Part shown: positions 17,162 to 26,453 of the stretch, piece by piece
Numbering within the stretch: position 1 is the stretch's first letter
Layout of the letters: each line of letters opens with the position of its first letter
Assembly: GCA_023411715.1 (NCBI GenBank)
Contig: JAEYOM010000112.1
Span: 56,567-120,566 of the forward strand
DNA from: Bacillota bacterium
Lineage (GTDB): Bacteria > Bacillota > Clostridia > Acetivibrionales > DTU013
Direction: 5' to 3'
DNA length: 64,000 nucleotides
Program-made: the position numbers and the translations under genes
The notes under the pieces: model-generated
The model's input: the letters and a program-made list of their open reading frames with translations, nothing else
The model's database searches: none
Told to the model about the DNA's origin: nothing

Positions 17162-18975
17162 TTATTCGTTCAAATAGAGATTTACCTTGTCATTTAAATT
17201 TCTTGCAGCTTGTTCTGCAGTTACCCTGCCTTCCATATACCGGCTTACCTCATCCCGGATCATATCAAAAACAGCTTCGTCGGCAAGCTCACACTGTTTC
17301 ACACTGGATACCAGTTCCCTGGCCCTTTCAACAAGCTTGCCGGGCAGTGAGGTACTCTTAATTGTCCTGGCAGTGCCGGCGGTTATAGAAGTAAAGTTCA
17401 TAACGCCTTCCTTGCCGGAAAACCTGTTAAGCTGCTCATTATAAACCTTATTGTTTACAGGTATTCCGTTACATTCTTTTTGATATGTGCCTGTAAGCAG
17501 TTCCTTCATAAATTCATATCAGGCTTCCTTACTGCCGCTGTTTGAATTAATTCCGGCCAGACAGGAGGGATAGGCCGCAGCCGCAGAATCTTTGTTTAAG
17601 GACGGCATACGGAACAGTTCCAGGGCTTCACCCAGGTCTTGTAACGCAATTGAATTAGTAAACAGAAGATTTTCCGGATTTAATATGTTCGAATCCTTAC
17701 CCATTGAAAGTTTTCCGTTTTTCATCAGCGAAATGTCATCCTGTCCGTATCTTTCCTGTATCTCTTCCGGCATACAGCAGTTATTGCATATTTCCCTGTA
17801 AACTTTTAAAAGCCTTACAAAATCGGGAGAGTTGAAGAAAACCTGCCTTTTTTCATAATCAATCAGCTTTAAGCCGCTGCCGATTATTACTTCTTTTAAC
17901 TGCAGGCTAGTCAGAAAGTACTTATTCTTTTCCATATCAGAGTAACCGTTTGTTATGGACCTGATCCCGTCCCAGCTCCAGTCTCCGCCTTCAAGGCTGA
18001 TGTTTCCGCTTTTAGAAATTCCCGGTGTCGTATACAGCGTCGACAGGTTGTATTCAAGAGGCACAACGTATCTTTTGCCGTTAAGGACTCCACAGTCAAA
18101 AACCTTGCGGTTCAGCTCGGAATAATCAAACTCGCTGTCATTCCTGATAAAAGCTTCCATATCGCAGAACACTCCGCTGTTAATCATCTTACGGATTGTC
18201 GGCAGATCCCTGTCATTAAAAAGTACTATATCCGGGCCTTCCCCTGCCAGAATTTCAGTGGAAAGTCTTTTTCTGTATTCATCACGGTCCTCGAAGGCGG
18301 TAACACGTATAACCGAATTATCATTGCCCCGGTTATATTCTTCCACTGCATTCATCGCATTTTTATTATAATCCATGAGATATATCTTCAGTTCTTTTTT
18401 CTCAACCATTTTCAATCCATCCTCTGCGCCGTTCCTTTCAGCAGCTTTAAGTATATTCCCCTTTTCAATATCTGCTTCGGCCTGCAGCGCACCTATTCTT
18501 TCCGTTATCCAAGCCACCGCCTGATCAAGGGAGAGCTTGCCGCCTGCAAGCCTGCCGGCTTCCTCTTTGACGATAGCGTTCGCTACGGTATCTTCAAGTC
18601 CGGCCGAGCTTATCCCGGATATGATTCTGTTCAGTTCGGCCCAAAGGTGCTCCGGTAATGTTTTTTCCCTGTCCCTCCATGCATTTCTGTTTACCGGTAA
18701 ACTCATGAAACCGTTTTTCTGTACTTCTTCACCAAGCAGCATTTTAACATATTTAAGAGCCGCTTCCTTGTTTTTGCAGTTTGCGCTTATACCCACCACC
18801 GATCAGGATAGGCGGCAATACCGTCTTTTGACGGATAAGGCAACAACGCCGGTACCGCAGTTTTTGATATCGATGTACAGAGAGCCCACAAATCCTTTAC
18901 GAAGGTGGTATTCACATCCGACATCAGAATTTCCGAATCGAACAGCTTTTTTGCTTTCTTTTCGTTAGCAGTCTC
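17162..18975 (-). pseudogene. Tandem-domain extracellular solute-binding protein, broken
   Basis: The remnant reads as the C-terminal third of one family 1-type solute-binding domain (PYPSKDG..., then NCKNKEAALKYVKMLL) fused to a nearly complete second one (KIYLMDYNKNAMNAVEEYN ... EGPDIVLFNDRD ... NSGSKEA|YEFMKELL). Two lesions are visible: a one-base frameshift near 18800, and an in-frame TGA at 17519-17521 that separates KEA from YEFMKELL. The gene's beginning is also gone. It was presumably a surface carbohydrate-binding protein; no permease genes remain next to it. Confidence 0.8.
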
Positions 18976-19044
18976 ATTCCCATTCGGGCTGCTGCAAAAG
19001 AATACTTACCAAAATGATAAACCAAAGTTTTCCCGAGGCGGTTT

Positions 19045-19251
19045 TCAGTAATAACTACGGGACAGGCAACGTCCGCCATCCGTTACCGTCGACTTTACAT
19101 GATAAGTATGGTCGGCCAGAGCAGACCCTGTTGTTAGGATCTGGATCCAATTGCCTACCGAATCGACAATTGTCAAACCTAAGGAAATTCCGTCCAGATA
19201 AACCGTACGACTCCCGAATATTTGCACTTTTACAGGAAAAGCTAATATCAA
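19045..19251 (-). pseudogene. Bacterial Ig-like repeat fragment of a surface protein
   Basis: The minus-strand translation contains VYLDGISLGLTIVDSVGNW and SALADHTYHVKSTVTD. It follows the pattern of Ig-like adhesin repeats (Y-DG--LG--TVDS-GNW ... ALADGTY-V-A-ATD). Only one repeat remains, without start, signal or anchor. It lies next to other broken genes and is best read as a leftover of a large repetitive wall protein. Confidence 0.5.
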
Positions 19252-19263
19252 ATGGAGGGTTTT

Positions 19264-19876
19264 ATGAAGGCTGTAATATATGAAGGGATAAAGGAGGGTA
19301 TGACGGCGGACAGGCGGAATACCTTAGAGTACCTTATGCCAATGTCGGGCAGACAGTTATACCGGAGGAATTAACTGATGAGCAGGGAGCATGCAAAAAA
19401 ATACAATAAAGTAGAAGTTATAAACTTCGGACAACATGACAACGTAGGAGAATATATAGAAGAAATAACGCACGGAGGCGCAGATGTCGGTTATTGATTG
19501 TGTCGGGATGGACGGTAAAATGACAACCTTTGAAATGATTGAAACTGCTCTTAAACTTCAGGGCGGCTCCAAGTCGGCTATTGAAATTTCAACCCAGGTG
19601 GTCAGAAAAGGTGGAACTGTTTCAATGATTGGTGTATATGGTGCAAGGTATAATATGTTTCCATTGGGTGACTTCTTTTCAAGAAACATTACCTTGAAGA
19701 TGGGACAGTGCCCGGCACATACTTATGTTGGAAGAATTCTGGATTTAATTAAAGATAGAAAATTCGATGCTACATATATCATAACACATAGGCTTTCCTT
19801 GGACAAAGGAGAATATGCGTATTCCATTTTTGATGAGAAAAAGGATAATTGCATTAAGGTAGTTTTAAAACCATGA
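19264..19876 (+). pseudogene. Zinc-dependent alcohol/formaldehyde dehydrogenase, heavily deleted
   Basis: Pieces of a glutathione-independent formaldehyde dehydrogenase-like enzyme occur in the right order but in different frames. They are MKAVIYEGIKE from 19264 (with TGGAGGG before it), YDGGQAEYLRVPYANVGQTV and EELTDEQ about 19298-19386, KYNKVEVINFGQHDNVGEYIEE and GGADV up to 19485, and an intact C-terminal third (VIDCVGMDGK ... DNCIKVVLKP) from 19484 to the stop. The zinc-site region and most of the NAD domain are gone. It is not functional. Confidence 0.85.
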
Positions 19877-19898
19877 TCATTTAAATGAAAGGCAGCGT

Positions 19899-20279
19899 AT
19901 GGAAGTAAGAGAAAACATAATGGTCCCCTTGGGGTATGGCAAATTTGTTCGATCAGATAAAATAGTAAGTCTTGAACCCATAGAAAACGAAAGAGGCCCC
20001 GGAAGAAGGACTATAGTATATATTGAAGATATAAAATCTCCAATAATCGCATCAAGAACAGAAAATTCTATTCTTGCAAATATGGTCGAAATCCCCAGGG
20101 AAGAGCTTGAGGCAGCATCCGCCCTGGAACTGTTAAAAGATATACGGGACGATATATTACAAATCGGACCGATGCTTAGGAAAAGCATAAAAAAGGAGGC
20201 TGAATTCGATATTGACAAAATTGAAAAGAGGATAGATGAAATACTAAAGCATGAAATAGAGTTCGATGTAATTCAATAG
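19899..20279 (+). CDS. RemA-like (DUF370-like) protein with helical C-terminal extension
   Basis: A 126-aa protein. Residues 8-60 (LGYGKFVRSDKIVSLEPIE, GPGRRTIVYIEDIKSPIIASRTENSIL) follow the RemA/DUF370 pattern of GxGNxVxxxRIV, then TGRRTRxVI-D and LSA-ET. RemA is a DNA-binding matrix regulator of about 85-90 aa in Bacillus. This copy has about 55 extra residues that look like a charged amphipathic helix (EELEAASALELLKDIRDDILQ ... DKIEKRIDEIL). It begins 22 bp after the dead dehydrogenase. The domain call is by pattern only. Confidence 0.6.
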   Translation: MEVRENIMVPLGYGKFVRSDKIVSLEPIENERGPGRRTIVYIEDIKSPIIASRTENSILANMVEIPREELEAASALELLKDIRDDILQIGPMLRKSIKKEAEFDIDKIEKRIDEILKHEIEFDVIQ

Positions 20280-20325
20280 CTTCAAAATGAGTAAGCAAGG
20301 AACTAAATAACAATTGGAGAGCAAA

Positions 20326-21150
20326 ATGATAAACAAAATACTTAAGGGATTATCAAAGCTGACTGCAGGATCCCAGGAGGTAACACCGGATATATTACTG
20401 CTGCAGTTTACCATCGTCAATGCTTGCATAGTCGGTGAAGCCAAGGAGTGGGTTCTCGTTGATACCGGACTTGAGAGTACCGACGATTTTATATTGGAAT
20501 CCGTTCGTTACCGCTTTGGAGAAAACAGCCGTCCAAAGGCGATAGTACTGACGCATGGGCATTTCGATCATGTCGGCTCAGTCGGCAAGTTGGCTGAGCA
20601 ATGGGATGTACCGGTCTATGTCCATGAATTGGAGCTGCCCTATGTTACCGGAAAGAGGGATTATCCCGTAGGTGATTCTACTGTCGATGAAGGTCTGGTA
20701 GCTAAAATGTCACCCCATTTTCCGCATAAGAGTATCCAGCTTGGCTATCGTGCAGCTGCACTCCCCCCTGATGGAAATGTGCCCGGCATGCCGGCGTGGA
20801 GATGGATTCATACACCTGGTCATACGGAAGGGCATGTTTCATTTTTCAGAGAAACGGATAAAATACTCATTGTTGGCGATGCATTTACTACAACAAAGCA
20901 GGAGTCACTAACTTCCGTTTTAACGCAACATGAGCAGATAAAAGGCCCCCCTGCATATCTTACCACAGACTGGGATGCGGCAAAAATGTCGGTAGAGCGT
21001 CTTAATAGATTGAACCCAAGCATAGCTATTCCCAGCCATGGTTTACCCTTAAAGGGGGACGAATTATCAAGACATTTGGATATGTTGATACACGATTTCG
21101 GAGAAATAGCAGTTCCGGATCGTGGACGTTTTGTGGATTTCCGGAATTAG
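20326..21150 (+). CDS. MBL-fold metallohydrolase
   Basis: A 274-aa metallo-beta-lactamase-fold hydrolase with the metal motif THGHFDHVG (about residues 75-83), a third-ligand region HTPGHTEGHVSF, an Asp in VGDAFTTTK and a late His in IPSHGLP. Glyoxalase II-like or lactonase-like hydrolysis is plausible; the substrate is unknown. The ATG at 20326, with TTGGAG eight bases upstream, is preferred to the in-frame TTG at 20314. It may be co-transcribed with the RemA-like gene 46 bp before it. Confidence 0.87.
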   Translation: MINKILKGLSKLTAGSQEVTPDILLLQFTIVNACIVGEAKEWVLVDTGLESTDDFILESVRYRFGENSRPKAIVLTHGHFDHVGSVGKLAEQWDVPVYVHELELPYVTGKRDYPVGDSTVDEGLVAKMSPHFPHKSIQLGYRAAALPPDGNVPGMPAWRWIHTPGHTEGHVSFFRETDKILIVGDAFTTTKQESLTSVLTQHEQIKGPPAYLTTDWDAAKMSVERLNRLNPSIAIPSHGLPLKGDELSRHLDMLIHDFGEIAVPDRGRFVDFRN

Positions 21151-21153
21151 GTA

Positions 21154-21621
21154 TCAGCTTCTTTCAAACATTTTAAGCAATCGTAGATAATGATTCGCTT
21201 CACGTAATACATGATCACCCAGCAGCGGAATAATGATCGATCTTACTTTACATGCAAGAATACCCTGCGTGCCTTGCGCTTTGAAGTTCCGTAAATCCTC
21301 AGTTGACTTTAAGCTTTCGTCAGTAACTTTAGCCAGCGGAGCGGTCGCATCCATTGCCGCCTTGGCCTCTGCTGTCAATTGATCAGACTCATTTCCGAAG
21401 TTATTAGCTTGACTGATTAAATTGTCCTCCGTGGGGTCAAGCAATCCCCGAATAAACTTAGCATGTTCCGCCATTTGCCTGTTCCAGAAAAATTCCTGTT
21501 CGTAGGCTTCTCTTTCCAGACTTATCTCTTCCCTGTTTTGAAGTCTTCTAAGCTGCAGAAGATATAATTCTGCCTCACGGGTTATGTGTACGATCAACAA
21601 GGGATAATTAAATGTAAACAT
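21154..21621 (-). pseudogene. DUF2935 protein, C-terminal half only
   Basis: The frame encodes the second four-helix half of a DUF2935 protein: HITREAELYLLQL, then EQEFFWNRQMAEHAKFIRGLLDPTE and GDHVLREANHYLRLL. Complete family members are about 260-280 aa with two such halves; here only about 155 residues match. Directly upstream (toward 21725) is sequence that ends in the 3' terminus of a group II intron, so the first half was probably lost through that insertion. The function of DUF2935 is unknown, though the His/Glu pattern suggests metal binding. Confidence 0.65.
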
Positions 21622-21724
21622 TTTGCAGCTTAATACGTTAGATAAAACATTTGTTTTAAACTGTATTAGCGCAGCAGTTGCATTTATTGGGACTCCTATT
21701 GATTCAGTCCTTTGCCTCTCGGCT

Positions 21725-21805
21725 GTAGAGTCGAAAGAGGTCGGCTTCGGCCTTCCTCTGTCCGCTCGACCAAACGGACCGTGCAGTTTTCCCGCAGTCC
21801 GCTTT
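21725..21805 (-). mobile_element. Group II intron 3' terminus (domains V and VI), relic
   Basis: Minus-strand 21805-21772 is a 34-nt domain V. It begins AAAGC with the catalytic AGC triad, has a GAAA apical loop and closes with GGTCCGTTT. Domain VI follows (arms AGAGG-AAGGC and GCC-G-ACCTCT, with an unpaired A region), and the element ends ...CTCTAC at 21725. Length and layout match the second copy at 42966-43045. No reverse transcriptase or 5' intron half is nearby, so only the tail survives. Confidence 0.65.
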
Positions 21806-21874
21806 CTCATAACAATACTAAGTTAGAACAGGTTTCTTCCCAAGTCCAGGTATTAATTGTATAAGGTTAACTAA

Positions 21875-22594
21875 TTCATACTCACCATAGAGTCTTTTAG
21901 AAACGTAGATAGCTTTATCAAAGCAGGCATCACAAAGGGTAATATTCTTGAAATCGGCCCGGGGCCGGGATACATCGGCCTGGAATGGTTTAAAAAATGT
22001 CCTGATTCCGCGCTTACCGGATGCGAAATCAGCCTGGAAATGATCAGGCTGGCAGAAAAGAACGCCCGCGATTATGGTTTTGAGTCAAGAGCGCATTATG
22101 TGGAGGGCAACTGCATGCGGATGCCGTTTCCTGATGCTTCTTTTGATGCCGTTTTTTCGAATGGCTCGCTTCATGAATGGGAAGACCCGATCTTGGTCTT
22201 TGATGAGATAAACAGAGTGCTGAAGCCGGAAGGGCTTTTCTGTGTCACCGATATGCGGCGGGATGTCAGTTCTCTAATTAAATGGATGATCTATGCTGCA
22301 ACTAAACCGAAGGAAATACGCCCCGGGTTTTTAAGTTCCCTGAATGCGTCCTATACGGTCGATGAGATTATTAATATACTGAACCGATCGGCCTTGAAAA
22401 ACGCTACGGTAAACAGTGAATTCTTCGGCTTATGCATTTCGGGTAAAAAACTATTTCCTGACCGCAGTCACGATACTATGTGGAAAGAAATTGGAGCAGA
22501 TTTCCCTTTTCCAGCCCAAAACAAAAACCTTCGTCGCTTTTTGATACTGATTCAACCAATTTCTTTTCTCCTTGATACAGGTTTTCATGATTGA
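21875..22594 (+). pseudogene. Class I SAM-dependent methyltransferase, 5'-truncated
   Basis: The frame opens after a TAA at 21872 with no ATG, GTG or TTG before the SAM-binding motif I (ILEIGPGPGYIG). It continues with GCEISLEMIRLAEKNA (motif II), PFPDASFDAVFSNGSLHEW (IV) and VLKPEGLFCVTD (VI). The first possible start, 22040, would omit motif I. The start and N-terminal helix are therefore missing. The 3' end runs 119 bp into the converging metallohydrolase gene, and its last 30 residues look non-native. A Methyltransf_11/25-type protein that is probably inactive. Confidence 0.7.
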
Positions 22595-23438
22595 TCACAG
22601 ATGAATAAATGAAATCGAATACAATTTTGCTTTCTTTTCCGGTAAAATCCCGGATTATTTTAAATAAACTATCAATAGATTCGGACTGTAGGTACTTTCC
22701 CTTGTTTTTCCCAAGATTAGCTTTAAGCCGTTTAACGGAAAACGGTTTGCCGTGCGCGGGATATATCGTTTTTGCGCTCGCCGCGATGATTTTCCGCCAG
22801 CTTCTGTAGTATTCGTCAATGTCGCATATAAAAATCACGCCGTTTTTCGTGCCCGCGAACTGAAGCATGCTTGCGGCGGCGTCCCCAACCAGGCAGTCAC
22901 CATCGTCAAACAGGATGGAAACCGAATCCACCGTATGGCCCAGCGTCATGATGATTTTGCCTTCCAGAGGGATACCAATACCGTTGAGCCTGATATCCCT
23001 GTCAACCAAAATATCGCATTCCCTTGCGATGTAGGGCGTAAACTTCAGGTTCTTCGACTTGTCAATTTTCTTTCTCAGTATCACGGAGAGATAAAACTGC
23101 TTGCGGCGGATCAGCCACGCAATACGTTTGTTTAAAAGCCCGCCGCCGTGCGTTTGATCGTTTTCGCCTTTTGAAATCAAATCTTTGCTCAGTTGAGACA
23201 TGACGATTCTGATAGAACTGTTTTCACGCAGAATATCATGCAGCAGCCCGCAATGGTCATCATGATGATGTGTCAGTATAATATGGCTGATCATAGAGAA
23301 TTCAACTCCGGCTTTTTTAAGCCCTGTTTGGAAAAGCTCCCAATCTTCTTCGTAGCCCGTATCGATCAGTACATACTGCTCTCCAGCCTTTATCAAAAAG
23401 CAATTGGTCACACTTAGTTTTATAGGGATAATATCCAT
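22476..23438 (-). CDS. MBL-fold metallohydrolase
   Basis: A 320-aa metallo-beta-lactamase-fold protein. Metal ligands are visible in LTHHHDDHCGLL (about residues 58-69), GHTVDS, DCLVGDAA and YPAHGKPF. A basic insert of about 40 residues lies between the first and second ligand groups (LLNKRIAWLIRRKQFYLSVILRKKID), which may make it membrane-associating. The ATG at 23438 has AAGGTG upstream; an in-frame TTG at 23444 is less likely. Substrate unknown. It is followed on the same strand, upstream, by the small DUF3795 gene. Confidence 0.85.
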   Translation of the reverse strand: MDIIPIKLSVTNCFLIKAGEQYVLIDTGYEEDWELFQTGLKKAGVEFSMISHIILTHHHDDHCGLLHDILRENSSIRIVMSQLSKDLISKGENDQTHGGGLLNKRIAWLIRRKQFYLSVILRKKIDKSKNLKFTPYIARECDILVDRDIRLNGIGIPLEGKIIMTLGHTVDSVSILFDDGDCLVGDAAASMLQFAGTKNGVIFICDIDEYYRSWRKIIAASAKTIYPAHGKPFSVKRLKANLGKNKGKYLQSESIDSLFKIIRDFTGKESKIVFDFIYSSVINHENLYQGEKKLVESVSKSDEGFCFGLEKGNLLQFLST

Positions 23439-23485
23439 CAGCAAAGCACCTTCTATGGTAATTATTTTTCAGCAGCCCATTTTCT

Positions 23486-23722
23486 TCACATCTCAATTTT
23501 CGGGAATGGGTCAAATCCCTGAGCCTTGCCCATATTACTGAGCATCTCGCAAGGAAAATCGGGACATTCCCCGCAATGGTTCAGTTTTCTACTCTCACAG
23601 CAGGATTTTACTCCGCATTCACCGCCCCAAAAAGGCTTCTCCATCAGCAGGCAGCCCTTACAATAAACGGCTTCCTTCCTTTCACAACTGTTGCAGCGTA
23701 CTCCACATCGTGATTCAAACAT
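23486..23722 (-). CDS. Cys-rich DUF3795 protein
   Basis: A 78-aa protein with 13 cysteines arranged as CGVRCNSCERKEAVYCKGC, CGVKSCC and CGECPDFPC, the DUF3795 pattern. These small proteins are thought to bind metal (zinc or an iron-sulfur cluster), but their role is not known. GGAGGG precedes the ATG. It lies 32 bp downstream of the LuxR-type regulator stop and 47 bp ahead of the metallohydrolase start, so all three may be one transcript. Confidence 0.8.
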   Translation of the reverse strand: MFESRCGVRCNSCERKEAVYCKGCLLMEKPFWGGECGVKSCCESRKLNHCGECPDFPCEMLSNMGKAQGFDPFPKIEM

Positions 23723-23753
23723 ATCTTAGCCCTCCAATATCGTTTTTGAGTTT

Positions 23754-26378
23754 CTATCTTATGAAGCCTTTTGTCCGGCCTTCCTGCACCGCGAGCATCC
23801 GGGACGAAACCCCTAGCTTGCCGTATATGCTAAGTACGTGTGTTTTTACCGTGGCTTGTGAGATACAGAGCTTATTGGCAATCTCGCGGTTGGTTATCCC
23901 GAATGACAGCTCGGTCAGCACCTCGAGTTCTCGTGCCGAAAGCGAATCAGTTCCCTTTGCAGCGGAGCCGGAATAGCCGCAGGCAATCAGCGCATCGTGT
24001 AAAAAAGCCTCTTCAGATTCGGTCAAAGAATTCTTTCCTGTCGCTTGCGTGGATAGCTCCTGCATTAAAGGTAAAAGAGTAGTGCGATCCAGATAAAACG
24101 GCATTATAATACGATCCTTATGCGCATAGTGGACAGTCTCACGCAGCAGATTCAAAATCTCCCGACGTTTGTTTTCCTGCTCACCGTTATGTATCAGCAT
24201 AAATACTTTTAGTAATCCGGCTTCCACCAGACTCAGCCTGTTTTTATGCAGCCGTGAAAAAGTCAGCACTTCGTCCGTTTCCCTGAAGGCCTCCACAACT
24301 TCGCCCCGCTTAAAAAGCAGCCGGGCACGCAGGAGTCTCATAAATGGTTGATATCGATAATCCTCCGCGGCTTCCAGCTCTTTCAGGAATTCGTCAGCCA
24401 GCTTTGACGGAAGCCTGCCCGCGCAGCCGAGCTCGAGGACCAGACGTCCCAGCGTAAGCACACTGAAAGCCGGATGCTCGGATTGCATTCCTTCGACATA
24501 AGCGGCTCCAGCCTCATCATCGCCGGATAAAAATTTCATCTCAGCTTCGTGGTATGTCAGTGTTATATCCATGATGTCGACGCGGATTCGCTGCTCTTCC
24601 AGCAGTGCTCTGGCCTGATTAAGCATATCCGCCGCTTTGTCAAGCTCCATCCTGAGCATATAGACGCCGGTCAGGCCGATATAGTAGTTAGTACCCATTC
24701 CGGACAGCATCAGGGGCGATTTGAGAAATTCCTTAGACCGATCATAACAGGAAAGGCTGTCGTTAAGTCGGCCTATTTCTTCATAAACCTGTGCCAGCTG
24801 GTTATAAGCGAAGAAGTCAATGAAGATATTCGCGCCGGCGGAGGTTCGGATCGCTGCTTTGATACAACTTTCCGCTTCTTCATACTGCATCCGCGCCATT
24901 AGCGCCGCCGAGTTTTCCACCAAAATCATTGCTTTTGCCACAGGGCCGAAGGGTATGCCTTCAATCTGTTCGGCTGTCAGTGCATGGTACTGCGGAAGAA
25001 TACCGTCGCCGTTTGATATGTAAGCCTCAGCAAACTGAACGGCTCGGAAAACATCGGAATCACCATAATGTTTCCTGAATTCTTCAAACAGCACACGGCA
25101 CCTGTCGATGTTCAGAGTGCCAATATTATAAATAAAGCACTGGGCGGCGAGATCCGCGTCCTTTATCAGAAGCTCTGTCGGAACCTTGTCGAGATAGCCC
25201 CAGGCCTCGATCCTGCCGCCCATTGAATGGGCGATACGGAGAACGTCATCGTAATCCTCGGCCTCGCAGAATTCCCGCAAAGCCTCCTCACAGTCGCCCT
25301 GCTGTTCAAAAGCCTCGGCGGCTTTCTTGTAGAGTTTCTGCTTTTGCTCCTCCGGCAAGCGCTGAAACTGATGTGTCAGGTAATCAGAAAGAATGTTGTG
25401 ATAGCGGTACACGCCGCCTTTTACATCCACGCAGATGATAAGTAGATTTTTATTGACAAGTACATCTATCATCCGGTCAAAGTCAGCTTTTGTCATATGG
25501 TCAAAGAACGCGGCGCAAATGTGCGCGTTGAAATAAGAAAGAAAGCCTGTTCCGATCAGGAAATCCCGCTCACGCGGTGTCAGCGATTCAAAAAGCTCGC
25601 GATTCAGGTATTCCGCGGCGATACCCCCACCCGCGCGAAGCAATTCACCGGAGTGCCCTCCAACAGCTCCCGCCGCCGCTGCAAGCTGCAAACCGCCGAT
25701 CCAACCGTCAGCATATGCGTTGAGCCGATTAAGCTCCTCGTCATCTCCGGGGAGGCATAGTGTATTTTTTAAAAACGACATACCTTCTTCAGGCGTCAGC
25801 TGCATTTGCTTCCCGTCAATAAACAGGAGCCTTCCAGACATGGCTAACGGTCCAAGATAGACCGGCGGGTCCTCACGGGAAAGCATGAAGATATGAAAAT
25901 TGGAGGGCATGGCTCCAATGAAGAATTCCAGAGTACGAACGAGCGAAGTATCACCGACGCAGTGGACATCGTCAAGCACTATGTAATAATCCTCGCTGCC
26001 GTAAATCCTGTTGATAAGCAGGGTCAGCAGTCTTTCCATATGAGAGGCGTCCGGAGCTGAACGCATCAGGTCAAGATAGCTTTCACCGTCGTCCAATAAT
26101 GTGCTGACAGCCGCGAAAAAATACAGCCAGAAGGAATAAACATTGGTATTAGAGGCGTCGAGCGACACCCAGCAGACGTTTTTCAGCCCTGTTTTATGGA
26201 TAAATGAAGACAACAGCGTCGTTTTCCCAGTCCCCGCCCCTCCGCGCACGAAAATCACACCAATGTCGGCGCACTGCGAGAGCTTCTCAAACAAAGCCCC
26301 ACGTACCACATAGTTTTTCCGCGGCGCGGGTATTTTCAGTTTTGTGGAAAGAAGCAGTGTGTCCGAGGGGAAATCCAT
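23754..26378 (-). CDS. MalT/LAL-type LuxR regulator with AAA+ NTPase
   Basis: An 874-aa STAND-class regulator. It has an N-terminal NTPase with Walker A GGAGTGKTT (about residues 46-54) and Walker B YYIVLDDVH, a winged-helix/TPR-like middle of some 500 residues, and a C-terminal LuxR HTH (LSARELEVLTELSFGITNREIANKL.ISQATVKTHV). Binding of an inducer to the TPR region normally drives ATP-dependent multimerisation and activation. The ATG at 26378, with AAGGTGG before it and the opening LLLSTKLKIPAPR, is chosen over an upstream ATG at 26438. It follows the ABC-2 genes on the same strand (75 bp gap) and probably controls them. Confidence 0.9.
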   Translation of the reverse strand: MDFPSDTLLLSTKLKIPAPRKNYVVRGALFEKLSQCADIGVIFVRGGAGTGKTTLLSSFIHKTGLKNVCWVSLDASNTNVYSFWLYFFAAVSTLLDDGESYLDLMRSAPDASHMERLLTLLINRIYGSEDYYIVLDDVHCVGDTSLVRTLEFFIGAMPSNFHIFMLSREDPPVYLGPLAMSGRLLFIDGKQMQLTPEEGMSFLKNTLCLPGDDEELNRLNAYADGWIGGLQLAAAAGAVGGHSGELLRAGGGIAAEYLNRELFESLTPRERDFLIGTGFLSYFNAHICAAFFDHMTKADFDRMIDVLVNKNLLIICVDVKGGVYRYHNILSDYLTHQFQRLPEEQKQKLYKKAAEAFEQQGDCEEALREFCEAEDYDDVLRIAHSMGGRIEAWGYLDKVPTELLIKDADLAAQCFIYNIGTLNIDRCRVLFEEFRKHYGDSDVFRAVQFAEAYISNGDGILPQYHALTAEQIEGIPFGPVAKAMILVENSAALMARMQYEEAESCIKAAIRTSAGANIFIDFFAYNQLAQVYEEIGRLNDSLSCYDRSKEFLKSPLMLSGMGTNYYIGLTGVYMLRMELDKAADMLNQARALLEEQRIRVDIMDITLTYHEAEMKFLSGDDEAGAAYVEGMQSEHPAFSVLTLGRLVLELGCAGRLPSKLADEFLKELEAAEDYRYQPFMRLLRARLLFKRGEVVEAFRETDEVLTFSRLHKNRLSLVEAGLLKVFMLIHNGEQENKRREILNLLRETVHYAHKDRIIMPFYLDRTTLLPLMQELSTQATGKNSLTESEEAFLHDALIACGYSGSAAKGTDSLSARELEVLTELSFGITNREIANKLCISQATVKTHVLSIYGKLGVSSRMLAVQEGRTKGFIR

Positions 26379-26453
26379 AGTAACCACCTTGTAATTATGC
26401 TTTGTATCAATTTTATGCCCTAATGTATGTTCTGACAAGTGTAGTCTGACATA

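Noticed and set aside
17519..17521. In-frame TGA as a selenocysteine or recoding site
   Set aside because: No SECIS-like hairpin is apparent after it, the family has no selenoprotein members, and a second lesion (frameshift near 18800) shows the gene is decaying.
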